DNA of 64,000 nucleotides from Sphingomonas telluris (GTDB lineage: Bacteria > Pseudomonadota > Alphaproteobacteria > Sphingomonadales > Sphingomonadaceae), in the NCBI RefSeq assembly GCF_022568775.1, contig NZ_JAKZHW010000002.1, positions 62,001 to 126,000 of the forward strand, given 5' to 3'. Under the pieces are notes generated by a model. The model saw only the letters and a list, made by a program, of their open reading frames with translations. It did not search any database and had not been told where the DNA came from. The translations under genes and the position numbers were made by a program. Position 1 is the first letter of the stretch, and each line of letters begins with the position of its first letter. Below, piece after piece: positions 26,806-36,700 of this stretch.

Positions 26806-26970
26806 TTAATGGTGATTGCTCCGCGTAATCATTCCCGCGGATGCCGCGATGCTCCGCGAGATGGTCACACCGACTATGGTGAACCAGATCAGCGTCAGGA
26901 TCACCGCGAGGATCCAGACGCGCCCGCCTTCCTGCGATTCCCGGATCGGACCGCTGCGCTCTTCCCTCAT
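26806..26970 (-). CDS. Small single-pass membrane protein
   Basis: 54 residues: a charged N-terminus (MREERSGPIRESQEGGR), one hydrophobic helix (VWILAVILTLIWFTIVGVTI) and a short basic tail. ATG 26970 has GGGGGCGAAGG upstream. No family recognised. It is divergent from the oxoprolinase operon, with 144 bp between the starts. Confidence 0.5.
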   Translation of the reverse strand: MREERSGPIRESQEGGRVWILAVILTLIWFTIVGVTISRSIAASAGMITRSNHH

Positions 26971-27114
26971 ACCTTCGCCCCCCGGCGCAGCGCTCACTTC
27001 GCGCGAAGGCAGAGTACGCGACTCGCGAGCGGCAACAATTTAACTTTGGATAGCCATCCCGCTCTGGGACAGGCGGCGCTTGCTCTTGCCGCCCCCGCCT
27101 GCTTGTGAACGCAG

Positions 27115-30100
27115 GTGGCGTGGCATTTCGCGATAGACCGGGGCGGGACGTTCACGGACGTCATCGCCTGGGACGAGAGCGGCAACTTCCGGACCGAGAA
27201 GCTGCTGTCGGAGAACCCGGGTCAGTATGACGATGCCGCGCTGGAAGGCATCCGGCGCATCGTCGCGGAGGAAAGCGGAGAGCTCGGCGAAGTGCGCATG
27301 GGCACGACGGTCGCGACCAACGCCTTGCTGGAGCGTAAGGGCGCCCGGGTGGCGCTGGCGATCACGCGCGGGTTCGGGGACGCCCTGCGCATCGGATACC
27401 AGGCGCGGCCGGACATCTTCGCGCGGCATATCGTATTGCCGGATCAGCCCTATGAGGCCGTGATCGAGATCGCGGAGCGGGTCGGGGCAGGCGGCGAGAT
27501 CGTCACGCCGCTCGATGAGGAGGCGGCGCGGGCGGAGCTGAAGCGCGTGCGTGACACCGGCATCGACGCGCTGGCGATCGTGCTGATGCATGGCTGGAAG
27601 TTCGGGGAGCATGAGCGGCGCGTGGCCGATATCGCGCGGGAGCTCGGCTTCGAGCAGGTCTCCGTCAGCCACGAGGTCGCGCCGCTGATCAAGCTGATCG
27701 GACGCGGCGATACGACGGTCGTCGACGCCTATCTCTCGCCGATCCTGCGGCGGTACGTCGACCGGGTCGCGGGAGGATTGCCGCCAGGAACGAAGCTGCA
27801 GTTCATGCAGTCGAACGGCGGCCTGACCGACGCGGGCGCCTTCCGCGGTAAGGACGCCATCCTGTCCGGCCCGGCCGGCGGCGTTGTCGGCATGGTCACG
27901 GCGTCCGGCGAAGACCGGCTGATCGGCTTCGACATGGGCGGCACGTCGACGGACGTCTCGCATTTTGCCGGCCGCTACGAGCTGGCGGACGAGAGTACGG
28001 TCGCGGGCGTGCGCATCCGCGCGCCGATGATGCAGATCCACACTGTCGCTGCCGGTGGCGGATCGGTGTGCCGTTTCGACGGCATGCGGTTTCGCGTGGG
28101 CCCGGAGTCCGCGGGCGCGAAGCCGGGACCCGCGTCTTACCGGGGCGGTGGGCCTTTGACCGTTACCGACTGCAACCTGTTCCTGGGCCGCATCGTCCCC
28201 AACGAATTCCCGGCCGTGTTCGGACCGCAGGGCGACGAGCGCCTCGACCCGGCAGCGTCCGAGGCGCGGCTGCGGGAAGTCGCGGACCATGTGGAGCGGG
28301 CGCTCGGGCGGCGCATGGAGCTTGCCGAGATTGCGGAAGGCTTCCTGCGCATTGCCGTCGACAACATGGCCAACGCGATCCGCAAGATCTCGATCGCGCG
28401 CGGCCATGACGTCAGGCGCTACACCCTGGTGAGCTTCGGCGGAGCGGGCGGCCAGCATGCGTGCCGTGTGGCGGACTCGCTCGGCATTGAGCGCATTCTC
28501 GTGCACCCGCTAGCGAGCCTCCTGTCGGCCTATGGGATCGGCCTGGCGGACGTGAAGGCGATCCGCGAGGCTGGCGTCGTGAAGCCGCTGAGCGAGGACT
28601 TTTCCCTGCCCCTGCAGGTGCTGGAAGATGCCGCGACCGAGGCACTGATCGAGCAGGGCGTCGAACGCGACCGCGTCGAGCTTCATCGTCGTGCGCGGCT
28701 GCGGCTCGCCGGAAGCGACACGACGCTGGAAGTCGAGGTCGGACCAGAGACGCAAATGCGCGAGACCTTCTCCGATCTTCACCGCAAGCGGTTCGGCTAT
28801 GTTGACGAGGCGGGCGAGGTCATCGTCGATGCGCTGATCGTCGAGGCGGTCGCACCTACCGGGACCGAGGCGGTTTTCACGCAGCCGCCGGGCGGTGGCG
28901 CTGAACCGCGCGACTTTGGCGATTGGAAGGTCTTCGCGCGTAACGGCTTATCTGGCGAGCAGCGCGTCGAAGGACCGGCGCTCGTCACGGACCGCTCGTC
29001 TGTCACCGTGGTCGAACACGGCTGGAGAGCCGCACGGATCGAGGACGGAACGCTCGTCCTCACGCGTCCCACGCCCGTCCAACGCGCGCATGCGATCGGC
29101 ACCGACGCCGATCCGGTGATGCTTGAGATCTTCAACAATCTGTTCATGGCGATCGCCGAGGAGATGGGCGTTGCGCTGCAGTCCACGGCGACGTCTGTGA
29201 ACATCAAGGAGCGGCTCGACTTCTCCTGCGCGATCTTCGACGCAGAGGGCGCGTTGATTGCCAATGCACCGCACATCCCCGTGCACTTGGGGTCGATGGG
29301 CGAGAGCATCCGCACGATCATCGAAACGCGCGGCGGCAATCGCGACGGCCGCGGAATTAGGCGCGGCGATGCCTATGTGCTGAACGACCCCTATCGCGGC
29401 GGGACGCACTTGCCCGACATCACGGTGATCGTGCCGGTGTTCTACGGCGGCGAAGACGAACCGTCGGCGTTCGTCGCGGCACGCGGGCACCATGCCGACA
29501 TCGGCGGGATCGCGCCGGGATCGATGCCGCCGGACAGCCGCTCGATCGACCAAGAAGGCGTGCTGATCGACAATGTGCTGCTCGTGGATGAGGGGCATTT
29601 CCGCGACCCCGAGATCCGTGCGCTGCTCGGCCTGGGCGAATGGCCGGCGCGCAACATCGATCGCAACATTTCCGACCTGAAGGCGCAGCTGGCGGCATGC
29701 GTGCGGGGCGCGGAAGTGCTTGCGGCGACGGCGCGCGATTACGGTCCTGACGTGATCGCCGCCTACATGCGGCATGTCCTCGCGAATGCCGAAGAATCCG
29801 TGCGGCGGTTGCTGGACAGACTCGACGATGGCGGGTTCGAATATGAGATGGACAATGGTGCGCGCGTCGCCGTGAAGATCGCCATCGACAAGGCAAGCCG
29901 CTCCGCAACGTTCGACTTCACCGGAACGAGCGCACAGCTGCCTGACAATTTCAACGCGCCTTATTCGATAGTGCGCGCGGCCTCGCTTTACGTCGTGCGC
30001 ACGCTCGTCGACGATCCAATCCCTATGAACGACGGGTGCCTTCGTCCGATCAGGCTGGTCGTGCCGGACGGCTGCATGCTGTCGCCTCGCTATCCGGCGG

Positions 30101-30654
30101 CAGTCGTCGCCGGGAACGTCGAGACGAGCCAGGTGGTCACCGACACCTTGTTCGCCGCGACCGGGCGGCTCGCGCCGAGCCAGGGGACGATGAACAATTT
30201 CACCTTCGGCAACGCGCGCCACCAATATTATGAGACGATTGCCGGCGGGTCGGGTGCCGGACCTGACCACGACGGGACGAGCGCCGTGCAGACGCACATG
30301 ACGAACAGCCGGCTGACCGATCCCGAAGTGCTGGAGACGCGCCTGCCGGTCCGGCTGGAGCGGTTCGCGATCCGGCGTCGCTCCGGCGGCGAAGGGCTGC
30401 ACCGGGGCGGCGACGGGGTCGTGCGCGACGTACGTTTCCTTGAGCCGATGCGCGCGAACATGCTCGCCAACCGCCGGCGCGTTGCACCGAAGGGCCTCGC
30501 CGGCGGCGGCGATGCACTGCCAGGCCGCAACTGGGTGGAGCGTGTCGACGGGAGCAGCGAGCAGCTGACGGCCACCGACGCGGCGGAGATGCAGCCGGGC
30601 GACCGCTTCGTCATCGAGACGCCGGGCGGCGGCGGCTTCGGAGCGCGCGCATGA
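27115..30654 (+). CDS. 5-oxoprolinase/hydantoinase family protein (HyuA-HyuB fusion)
   Basis: 1179 residues. The N-terminal half (about 1-660) is a HyuA-type ASKHA ATPase domain: [40 protein letters not shown] and [12 protein letters not shown]. The C-terminal half (about 665-1170) is HyuB-like: [42 protein letters not shown]. The fused arrangement and length match ATP-dependent 5-oxoprolinase (5-oxo-L-proline plus ATP to glutamate), though hydantoinases share the fold. GTG start at 27115. The next three genes overlap in series, and DUF969/DUF979 membrane partners support a pyroglutamate role. Confidence 0.88.
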   Translation: MAWHFAIDRGGTFTDVIAWDESGNFRTEKLLSENPGQYDDAALEGIRRIVAEESGELGEVRMGTTVATNALLERKGARVALAITRGFGDALRIGYQARPDIFARHIVLPDQPYEAVIEIAERVGAGGEIVTPLDEEAARAELKRVRDTGIDALAIVLMHGWKFGEHERRVADIARELGFEQVSVSHEVAPLIKLIGRGDTTVVDAYLSPILRRYVDRVAGGLPPGTKLQFMQSNGGLTDAGAFRGKDAILSGPAGGVVGMVTASGEDRLIGFDMGGTSTDVSHFAGRYELADESTVAGVRIRAPMMQIHTVAAGGGSVCRFDGMRFRVGPESAGAKPGPASYRGGGPLTVTDCNLFLGRIVPNEFPAVFGPQGDERLDPAASEARLREVADHVERALGRRMELAEIAEGFLRIAVDNMANAIRKISIARGHDVRRYTLVSFGGAGGQHACRVADSLGIERILVHPLASLLSAYGIGLADVKAIREAGVVKPLSEDFSLPLQVLEDAATEALIEQGVERDRVELHRRARLRLAGSDTTLEVEVGPETQMRETFSDLHRKRFGYVDEAGEVIVDALIVEAVAPTGTEAVFTQPPGGGAEPRDFGDWKVFARNGLSGEQRVEGPALVTDRSSVTVVEHGWRAARIEDGTLVLTRPTPVQRAHAIGTDADPVMLEIFNNLFMAIAEEMGVALQSTATSVNIKERLDFSCAIFDAEGALIANAPHIPVHLGSMGESIRTIIETRGGNRDGRGIRRGDAYVLNDPYRGGTHLPDITVIVPVFYGGEDEPSAFVAARGHHADIGGIAPGSMPPDSRSIDQEGVLIDNVLLVDEGHFRDPEIRALLGLGEWPARNIDRNISDLKAQLAACVRGAEVLAATARDYGPDVIAAYMRHVLANAEESVRRLLDRLDDGGFEYEMDNGARVAVKIAIDKASRSATFDFTGTSAQLPDNFNAPYSIVRAASLYVVRTLVDDPIPMNDGCLRPIRLVVPDGCMLSPRYPAAVVAGNVETSQVVTDTLFAATGRLAPSQGTMNNFTFGNARHQYYETIAGGSGAGPDHDGTSAVQTHMTNSRLTDPEVLETRLPVRLERFAIRRRSGGEGLHRGGDGVVRDVRFLEPMRANMLANRRRVAPKGLAGGGDALPGRNWVERVDGSSEQLTATDAAEMQPGDRFVIETPGGGGFGARA

Positions 30655-31322
30655 GCTATTGGCCGCTGCTGGGCATATTGCTCGTCGTCCTCGGCTTCGC
30701 GCTGCGGATGAACGCGATGCTGGTGGTGACCGTGTCGGCCATCGTCACCGGGCTGCTCGGCGGCATGGACCTGCACAAGGTCATTGCGACTTTCGGCAAG
30801 GCGTTCAACGACAACCGCATCATCGCGATCGTGTGGATCGTCCTGCCGGTCATCGGTGCGCTCGAACGCTACGGGCTGCAGCAGCAGGCGGCGGCAGTCA
30901 TCCGCAAGATGAAGGCGGCCACCGTCGGGCGATTGCTGCTGCTTTATTTGGGCCTGCGGCAGATCACCGCTGCGCTGGGACTGACGAGCATTGCAGGTCA
31001 CCCGCAAACGGTTCGGCCACTCGTGGCGCCGATGGCCCTTGCCGCGGCTGAGCAGCAGCATGGCGAAGTGGATGAGGAGACCGCCGAGAAAGTGAAGGCG
31101 ACGTCGGCCGCGACCGACAATATCGGCCTGTTCTTCGGCGAGGACATCTTCATCGCGATCGGCTCGATCGTCCTGATCCAGCAGACGCTGATCACTTACG
31201 GATACAATCTGTCGCCGCTGCACCTGGCCCTGTGGGCGGTCCCGAGCGCGATCGCGGCCTTCATCATCCACGGGACGCGGCTTCTGCTGCTCGACCGCAA
31301 GCTGGGCCGGACGCGCAAATGA
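30651..31322 (+). CDS. DUF969 family membrane protein
   Basis: 223 residues with about five to six hydrophobic segments, including [31 protein letters not shown] and [20 protein letters not shown]. Conserved features include [21 protein letters not shown] and [14 protein letters not shown]969 occurs together with DUF979, often near pyroglutamyl-peptidase or oxoprolinase genes; the pair is thought to form a permease. It overlaps the oxoprolinase stop and the DUF979 start by 4 nt each, so all three are coupled. Confidence 0.85.
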   Translation: MSYWPLLGILLVVLGFALRMNAMLVVTVSAIVTGLLGGMDLHKVIATFGKAFNDNRIIAIVWIVLPVIGALERYGLQQQAAAVIRKMKAATVGRLLLLYLGLRQITAALGLTSIAGHPQTVRPLVAPMALAAAEQQHGEVDEETAEKVKATSAATDNIGLFFGEDIFIAIGSIVLIQQTLITYGYNLSPLHLALWAVPSAIAAFIIHGTRLLLLDRKLGRTRK

Positions 31323-32272
31323 TCACGCTGCACTGGCTCTATGCGCTCGCCGGAGCGATGTTCGCGGCCTTTGCCTTGCTCAGCGTCCGCGACAGGTCGA
31401 ACCCCAAGCGGCTGGGCAATTCGGCGTTCTGGGGATTGATGGCGCTGAGCCTGCTCGGCGGCGATGTCATCGGCGATTTCGGCAACGGCCTGCTGGTGCT
31501 CGGGCTGGCGGCGCTGGGCGGCTTCGGCTTCATCGGCCGAAGCCATCCGGCGACCACCAGCGAAGGAGAGCGCGTGAGCTGGTCGGCGGAGCTGGGCAAC
31601 AAGCTTTTCCTGCCCGCGCTCATCATTCCCGCGACCGCGCTGATCGGTACGCTCGTCTACAACTACACGTCCGTGGGCTCACTCGGCTGGATCGAGGCGA
31701 AGCGCGAGACGTACGTGTTCCTCTGCCTGGGCGCCTTGCTGGCGCTCGCAACGATCTATGCCTGGCTTCGCGCGCCCGTGCTGGCGCCCTTGCAGGAAGG
31801 CCGCCGTCTGATCGACGCGATCGGCTGGGCCGCGGTGCTTCCGCAGATGCTGGCGGCGCTGGGCGTGCTCTTCGCCGCGGCGGGTGTCGGGACGATCATC
31901 GGGGACCTGACACAGTCGGTCATTCCGAAGGGCAGCATCTTCCTGACGGTGCTCGTGTTCGCGTTTGGAATGGTCCTGTTCACGATGATCATGGGGAATG
32001 CCTTCGCTGCTTTCCCGGTGATGGCGGCGGCGATCGGCGTGCCGCTGCTCATTCAGGCGTATGGAGGCGATCCCGCGGTGGTCGGAGCCGTCGGCATGCT
32101 CGCGGGCTTCTGCGGGACGTTGATGACCCCGATGGCGGCCAACTTCAATCTGGTGCCCGCGGCGTTGCTGGAGCTGAAGGATCAGTATGGCGTGATCCGG
32201 GCGCAAATCCCGACCGCGCTGCCGCTGCTCGCAGTAAACATCCTAATCCTGTATTTCGCGGCCTTCCGATGA
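31319..32272 (+). CDS. DUF979 family membrane protein
   Basis: 317 residues with about eight to nine membrane segments, for example LYALAGAMFAAFALLSV, ALIIPATALIGTLVYNY and VLVFAFGMVLFTMIMGNAFA. The conserved GFCGTLMTPMAANFN near the C-terminus resembles the substrate-site region of ion-transporter-superfamily permeases. With DUF969 it probably makes a two-subunit transporter; the substrate 5-oxoproline or a related compound is inferred from the operon. ATG 31319 overlaps the DUF969 stop (ATGA), so the longer frame upstream is rejected. Confidence 0.85.
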   Translation: MITLHWLYALAGAMFAAFALLSVRDRSNPKRLGNSAFWGLMALSLLGGDVIGDFGNGLLVLGLAALGGFGFIGRSHPATTSEGERVSWSAELGNKLFLPALIIPATALIGTLVYNYTSVGSLGWIEAKRETYVFLCLGALLALATIYAWLRAPVLAPLQEGRRLIDAIGWAAVLPQMLAALGVLFAAAGVGTIIGDLTQSVIPKGSIFLTVLVFAFGMVLFTMIMGNAFAAFPVMAAAIGVPLLIQAYGGDPAVVGAVGMLAGFCGTLMTPMAANFNLVPAALLELKDQYGVIRAQIPTALPLLAVNILILYFAAFR

Positions 32273-33270
32273 GCCGCTTCAGCCTCGACTCGGACACTGC
32301 CGCGCGTTTCGCGAGGATCGCGCTCGGCCACGTGCGGCAGGAATATCCGCACAAGCTCGACCATGTGCTCGGGTCCGACGAGGACGCGCTTCCGCCGCAC
32401 GTGCTGCACCCCATCTTCTACGGCAGCTTCGACTGGCACAGTTGCGTTCACGGCTGGTGGACGCTGCTGACGCTGCGGCGTCTGTTCCCCGATACGGACG
32501 AGGCGCGGGCGATCGAGAAGCTCGCCGACCAGAGCTTCACCGCGGAAAAGGTGGAAGTCGAGCGCGCCTATCTCGACCGGCCGCTGAGCAAGGGGTTCGA
32601 GCGGCCCTATGGCTGGGCGTGGCTGCTGCAGCTCCATCTCGAAGCATCGCGGCACGCCGATGCAAGCTGGGCTGCCGAGCTGGAGCCATTGGCGCGGGCG
32701 TTCGCCAATCGGCTTCGCGAGCATCTGCAGGTCCTGACCTACCCCATCCGCGTCGGCACGCATTTCAATACCGCGTTCGCGTTGGTGCTCTCGCTCGAAT
32801 GGGCGGAGGAGTTCGACGAGCCGCTGGCGGAGGCAATCTGCGAGCGATCGAAGCACTGGTTCGAGAACGATCGCGACTGCCAAGCGTGGGAGCCGGGCGG
32901 CGACGAGTTCCTGTCGCCCGCGCTGATCGAAGCTTTGTGCATGGCGCGCGTGCTGACGGAGCCGGAGTTCCACGGCTGGTTCAGCGGCTTCCTGCCGCGC
33001 GTCGATTGCGGGGAGCCGGCATCGCTGTTCATGCCTGCGACGGTCAGCGACCGCAGCGACGGCAAGATCGCGCATCTCGACGGGCTGAACCTCAGCCGCG
33101 CCTGGTGCTGGATCAGCCTCGCGCCGCTGCTGCCGGAGGACTCACAGCTCGCCTACGACACCGCCGAAGCGCATCTCGCCTCGGCGATGCCGCACGTGGC
33201 GGGGGATTATATGGGCGAGCACTGGCTCGCAACGTTTGCGCTTCTCGCGCTGCTCGCTAGTGACACTTGA
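32269..33270 (+). CDS. DUF2891 family protein
   Basis: 333 residues, no signal peptide. All-helical, with conserved segments HPIFYGSFDWHSCVHGWWT, ERPYGWAWLLQLHLE, RVGTHFNTAFALVLSLEW and HLDGLNLSRAWCW, typical of DUF2891. The conserved His, Trp and Asp pattern looks like an alpha/alpha-barrel active site, but no activity is established. As last gene of the oxoprolinase operon (4-nt overlap) it may act on the same substrate class. The 3' end overlaps the convergent paaD by 14 nt. Confidence 0.85.
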   Translation: MSRFSLDSDTAARFARIALGHVRQEYPHKLDHVLGSDEDALPPHVLHPIFYGSFDWHSCVHGWWTLLTLRRLFPDTDEARAIEKLADQSFTAEKVEVERAYLDRPLSKGFERPYGWAWLLQLHLEASRHADASWAAELEPLARAFANRLREHLQVLTYPIRVGTHFNTAFALVLSLEWAEEFDEPLAEAICERSKHWFENDRDCQAWEPGGDEFLSPALIEALCMARVLTEPEFHGWFSGFLPRVDCGEPASLFMPATVSDRSDGKIAHLDGLNLSRAWCWISLAPLLPEDSQLAYDTAEAHLASAMPHVAGDYMGEHWLATFALLALLASDT

Positions 33271-33718
33271 AGCGGTCGAACGGCTCCAGGCAGGCATTGC
33301 ACCGCCACTGAGCCTTGCACGGCGTCGAGCCGAAGCGGCTGACCTCCACCGTGTCGCTTGAACCGCATTGCGGGCAGACCGCCTGCGCCTCCGGATGTGG
33401 GGGATCGATCCCGTAGGCCCTGAGCTGCCGGCGCCCGCGCTCGCTGATCCATTCGGTCGTCCAGGGCGGGAAGAGCACCCGCTCGATGTGAACGTCGTCG
33501 AGCCCGGCCGCATCCAGCGCCTCGCGCACGAGGTGCTCGATGGCGATCGTCGCGGGACAGCCGGTGTAGGTGGGCGTCAGAAGGACTCGCGGCGGGTTGG
33601 GTGCGAAACCGCGCACGATGCCGAGATCGGTGATCGAGACGACCGGAATCTCCGGATCCATCACATGATCGAGCACGGCCATGATCGCCGCCTCGTCCCG
33701 CACAGCGACGTCGCTCAT
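33257..33718 (-). CDS. paaD: Phenylacetyl-CoA epoxidase subunit D-like protein
   Basis: 153 residues. The N-terminal MIP18-type domain has VMDPEIPVVSITDLGIVR and PTYTGCPA. The C-terminus has four cysteines arranged CPQCGSSD and CNAC, a zinc- or iron-sulfur-binding pair. This combination is PaaD (PaaJ), needed for maturation or function of the phenylacetyl-CoA oxygenase. The other subunits (paaA, B, C, E) are not in the window. Start ATG 33718 lies 10 nt after the pcaF stop, so it is the last gene of the hppD-pcaF-paaD run. Confidence 0.88.
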   Translation of the reverse strand: MSDVAVRDEAAIMAVLDHVMDPEIPVVSITDLGIVRGFAPNPPRVLLTPTYTGCPATIAIEHLVREALDAAGLDDVHIERVLFPPWTTEWISERGRRQLRAYGIDPPHPEAQAVCPQCGSSDTVEVSRFGSTPCKAQWRCNACLEPFDRFKCH

Positions 33719-33728
33719 GGCGCAGCTA

Positions 33729-34931
33729 TTACACCCGTTCGAGCGCCAGCGCGATGCCTTGGCCGACGCCAATGCACATGGTCGCGAGGGCGAGCTTCCC
33801 GCCGTTGCGCTGAAGCTCTTCGGTCGCGGTGAGCGCGAGGCGGGCCCCGGACATGCCGAGCGGATGGCCGAGGGCGATGGCGCCGCCGTTGGGGTTCACG
33901 CGCGCATCGTCGTCGGCAATGCCGAGCTGGCGCAGGACGGCCAAGCCTTGGGCGGCAAAGGCTTCGTTAAGCTCGATCACGTCGAAGTCGGCGATCTTGA
34001 TGCCAAGGCGCTTGGTCAGCTTCTCGGAGGCTGGTGCTGGGCCGATGCCCATGATGCGGGGCGGGACGCCAGCGACCGCGGCACCGAGGACGCGGGCGCG
34101 GGGGGTAAGGCCGTTGCGCTTGGCCGCTTCTTCGGAGGCGATGATGAGCGCCGCGGCACCGTCGTTGACGCCCGACGCGTTGCCGGCGGTCACGGTGCCG
34201 TCGGGACGGACGATCGGCTTCAGCTTTGCGAGCGCTTCGAGCGTGGTCGCGCGGGGGTGCTCGTCTCGGTCGACGACGACGGGATCGCCTTTGCGCTGCG
34301 GGATTTCGACGCCGACGATTTCGGCAGCGAGGCGGCCGTTGGCCTGGGCCGCGGCGGCCTTTTCCTGGCTGCGGAGCGCGAAGGCGTCCTGGTCCTCGCG
34401 GCTGACCTGGAAGTCCTGCGCGACGTTCTCGCCGGTGCTCGGCATGGTGTCGTCGCCGTACGCGGCCTTCATCTTCGGATTGACGAAGCGCCAGCCAATG
34501 GTCGTGTCGTACATCTCCGCATTGCGGTCGAAGGCGCTGGTCGCCTTGGCCATGACGAATGGGGCGCGGCTCATGCTTTCCGAGCCGCCGGCGATGATCA
34601 GGTCGGACTCTCCGCCGCGGATGGCCCGCGCAGCCATCGCGACCGCGTCGAGGCCCGAGCCGCACAGGCGGTTGAGCGTGACGCCGCCGGAGCTGTCGGG
34701 AAGCCCGGCGAGCAAGCCCGCCATGCGCGCGAGGTTGCGGTTGTCCTCGCCCGCCTGGTTGGCGCAGCCGAGGATCACGTCGTCGAGCTCGCCCCAGTCG
34801 ACGCCCGAGTTGCGGTCGATCAGCGCCTTGATCGGAATCGCGGCGAGGTCATCGGCGCGAACGGACGAGAGAGCGCCCGCATACCGCCCGATCGGCGTGC
34901 GGATGGCATCGCAAATAAAGGCTTCGGTCAT
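33729..34931 (-). CDS. pcaF: 3-oxoadipyl-CoA thiolase
   Basis: 400 residues. Thiolase signatures: catalytic Cys in LNRLCGSGLDAV, NGGAIALGHPLGMSGAR with the second-site His, and the C-terminal CIGVGQG with its Cys. The N-terminal EAFICDAIRTPIGRYAG and the overall pattern fit PcaF/PaaJ-type thiolases that cleave 3-oxoadipyl-CoA to succinyl-CoA and acetyl-CoA, the last step of aromatic ring catabolism. Acetyl-CoA acetyltransferase activity cannot be ruled out. ATG 34931 lies 5 nt after the hppD stop. Confidence 0.9.
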   Translation of the reverse strand: MTEAFICDAIRTPIGRYAGALSSVRADDLAAIPIKALIDRNSGVDWGELDDVILGCANQAGEDNRNLARMAGLLAGLPDSSGGVTLNRLCGSGLDAVAMAARAIRGGESDLIIAGGSESMSRAPFVMAKATSAFDRNAEMYDTTIGWRFVNPKMKAAYGDDTMPSTGENVAQDFQVSREDQDAFALRSQEKAAAAQANGRLAAEIVGVEIPQRKGDPVVVDRDEHPRATTLEALAKLKPIVRPDGTVTAGNASGVNDGAAALIIASEEAAKRNGLTPRARVLGAAVAGVPPRIMGIGPAPASEKLTKRLGIKIADFDVIELNEAFAAQGLAVLRQLGIADDDARVNPNGGAIALGHPLGMSGARLALTATEELQRNGGKLALATMCIGVGQGIALALERV

Positions 34932-34936
34932 CCGGC

Positions 34937-36025
34937 TCAAATCACTCCACGGCGCATCTGGTCGAGCTCGATGCTTTCGAAGAGCGCCTTGAAGTTGCCC
35001 TCGCCGAAGCCCTCGTTGCCCTTGCGCTGGATGATCTCGAAGAAGATCGGCCCGATCACGTTCTGAGTGAAGATCTGCAGAAGCAGGCCCTGTCCTTCGG
35101 TCGGTGCGCCGTCCATCAGAATGCGGCGCTTCTCGAGCTCGGGAATGCTTTCCTCATGGCCTTTGATGCGGTCCGGAAGCATCTCGTAATAGGTGTCGGG
35201 CGTGTCCTGGAAGGGAATGCCGCGGTCGCGGATGACGTCTACGCTCGTGTAGATGTCGGAGGTCCCGAGCGCGATGTGCTGGATGCCCTCGCCCTTATAC
35301 TCGCGCAGGAACTCCTCGATCTGGCTCTTTTCGTCCTGGCTCTCGTTGAGCGGGATGCGGATCTTGCCGCAGGGCGAGGTCATCGCCTTCGAGAAGAGGC
35401 CGGTGACCTTCCCCTCGATGTCGAAGTAGCGGATCTCGCGGAAGTTGAAGAGCTTCTCGTAGAATTCGGCCCACGTCTTCATGTTGCCGCGGTTCACGTT
35501 GTGCGTGAGGTGGTCGATGTAGGTGAGCTTGGAATCCGCCTGCGCCATCCGCTCCCGCCAGTCGGGATGGAAGTCGAAGTCGACGTCGTAGATCGAGCCG
35601 TTGCTGCCGTAGCGATCGACGAAGAACAGGCGCGAGCCGCCGATGCCCTCGATGGCCGGGATGTCGAGCTCGCCGTCGCCGACGTTCACATCGACGTTGG
35701 TCGCACCGAGGCTCAGCGCGCGCTCGTGCGCGGCCTCCGCATCCTTGAACCGGAACGCCATCGCACAGGCGCTCGGCCCGTGGTCGCGGGCATATTGCTC
35801 GGCATAGCTGCCGGGCTCGGCATTGATGATGAAGTTGCAGTCGCCCTGCTTGTGCAGCGTGACGTCCTTGCTCTTGTGCCGGGCGACCTCGGGGAAGCCC
35901 ATCTTCGTGAACAGGTCGCGCAAAAGAGCGATGTCGGGGGCTGTATATTCGACGAACTCGAAGCCGTCTGTGCCCATCGGGTTCTCAAGGCCGAGAGGAC
36001 CCTTCTCGGCGACTTGGGTAGCCAT
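34937..36025 (-). CDS. hppD: 4-hydroxyphenylpyruvate dioxygenase
   Basis: 362 residues. Converts 4-hydroxyphenylpyruvate to homogentisate in tyrosine degradation, using Fe(II). Two vicinal-oxygen-chelate domains; the C-terminal one carries the iron ligands in DHLTHNV, QHIALGTSD and FFEIIQRKGNEGFGEGN. Starts at ATG 36025 (MATQVAEKGPLGLENPMGTDG), which has a purine-rich site upstream; the longer open frame encodes no homologous sequence. First gene of hppD-pcaF-paaD. Homogentisate dioxygenase is not in the window. Confidence 0.95.
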   Translation of the reverse strand: MATQVAEKGPLGLENPMGTDGFEFVEYTAPDIALLRDLFTKMGFPEVARHKSKDVTLHKQGDCNFIINAEPGSYAEQYARDHGPSACAMAFRFKDAEAAHERALSLGATNVDVNVGDGELDIPAIEGIGGSRLFFVDRYGSNGSIYDVDFDFHPDWRERMAQADSKLTYIDHLTHNVNRGNMKTWAEFYEKLFNFREIRYFDIEGKVTGLFSKAMTSPCGKIRIPLNESQDEKSQIEEFLREYKGEGIQHIALGTSDIYTSVDVIRDRGIPFQDTPDTYYEMLPDRIKGHEESIPELEKRRILMDGAPTEGQGLLLQIFTQNVIGPIFFEIIQRKGNEGFGEGNFKALFESIELDQMRRGVI

Positions 36026-36117
36026 GGATGATCTCCTTCGCGGCCCAACTGCTCTTGCGGCCGTTCCATTGCAAGATTGGCTGCGAGCAGTAGTTTTCAA
36101 CGAAAGGGGACTTGAGA

Positions 36118-36603
36118 ATGCGCACACTGACCATCGGACTGCTCGGCATACTGGCATCGCCGGCCGTTGCGGGCGTTCATCCGCCCGAGGTGGAGCAGCA
36201 GCTGTCGTTCATCGCCGGCGACTGGACCATCAGCGGCTACGAAGGGAAATATCGCGACCATTGCACCTGGTTCGACAGCCGCAGCTTCGTCGTCTGCGAC
36301 ACGGACGACCGGCGCCACGGAACGCACCACAGCATCGCCATCCTCGGCTATTCGGCCGCCGACGGCCGCTACACCTATCAGCAATATGACGATTCCGGAC
36401 GGGGGCGGACGGAGCCCTGCTACGCCAATTCGGAGAAGGGCCTCACCTGCCTTGGGCAGATGCAAACCAAGGACGGTTTCGTGCAGACCCGCAGCTACAT
36501 CTGGCCGACGACAACCGGCGTGGGCATCCGCCAGGAAAAGTCGGTCAACGCCGGTCCATGGACCGACGTCGGGCAGGTCGCGTACATCCCGAACAAGAAG
36601 TGA
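36118..36603 (+). CDS. Exported protein, DUF1579-like
   Basis: 161 residues with a signal peptide (MRTLTIGLLGILASPAVA), so periplasmic. The mature part begins with LSFIAGDWTISGYEG, the typical opening of small lipocalin-like beta-barrels of the DUF1579 type, and continues with repeated beta strands (SIAILGYSAADGRYTYQQYD). Cysteines at several positions could pair. Divergent from hppD (92 bp between starts). Function unknown. Confidence 0.7.
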   Translation: MRTLTIGLLGILASPAVAGVHPPEVEQQLSFIAGDWTISGYEGKYRDHCTWFDSRSFVVCDTDDRRHGTHHSIAILGYSAADGRYTYQQYDDSGRGRTEPCYANSEKGLTCLGQMQTKDGFVQTRSYIWPTTTGVGIRQEKSVNAGPWTDVGQVAYIPNKK

Positions 36604-36700
36604 TGCCGTTCGTCGAATGAGCCGGACGTTCATCGGCGGCGAACCGACATTGGTCTAATTCCGCTCAGCGCCAAGCAGGCCTCACCTATGCCTTTAAGGC

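Noticed and set aside
27040..30402. Two long minus-strand frames (27040-28506 and 28948-30402)
   Set aside because: Antisense to the oxoprolinase gene; products are Arg/His-rich without domains.
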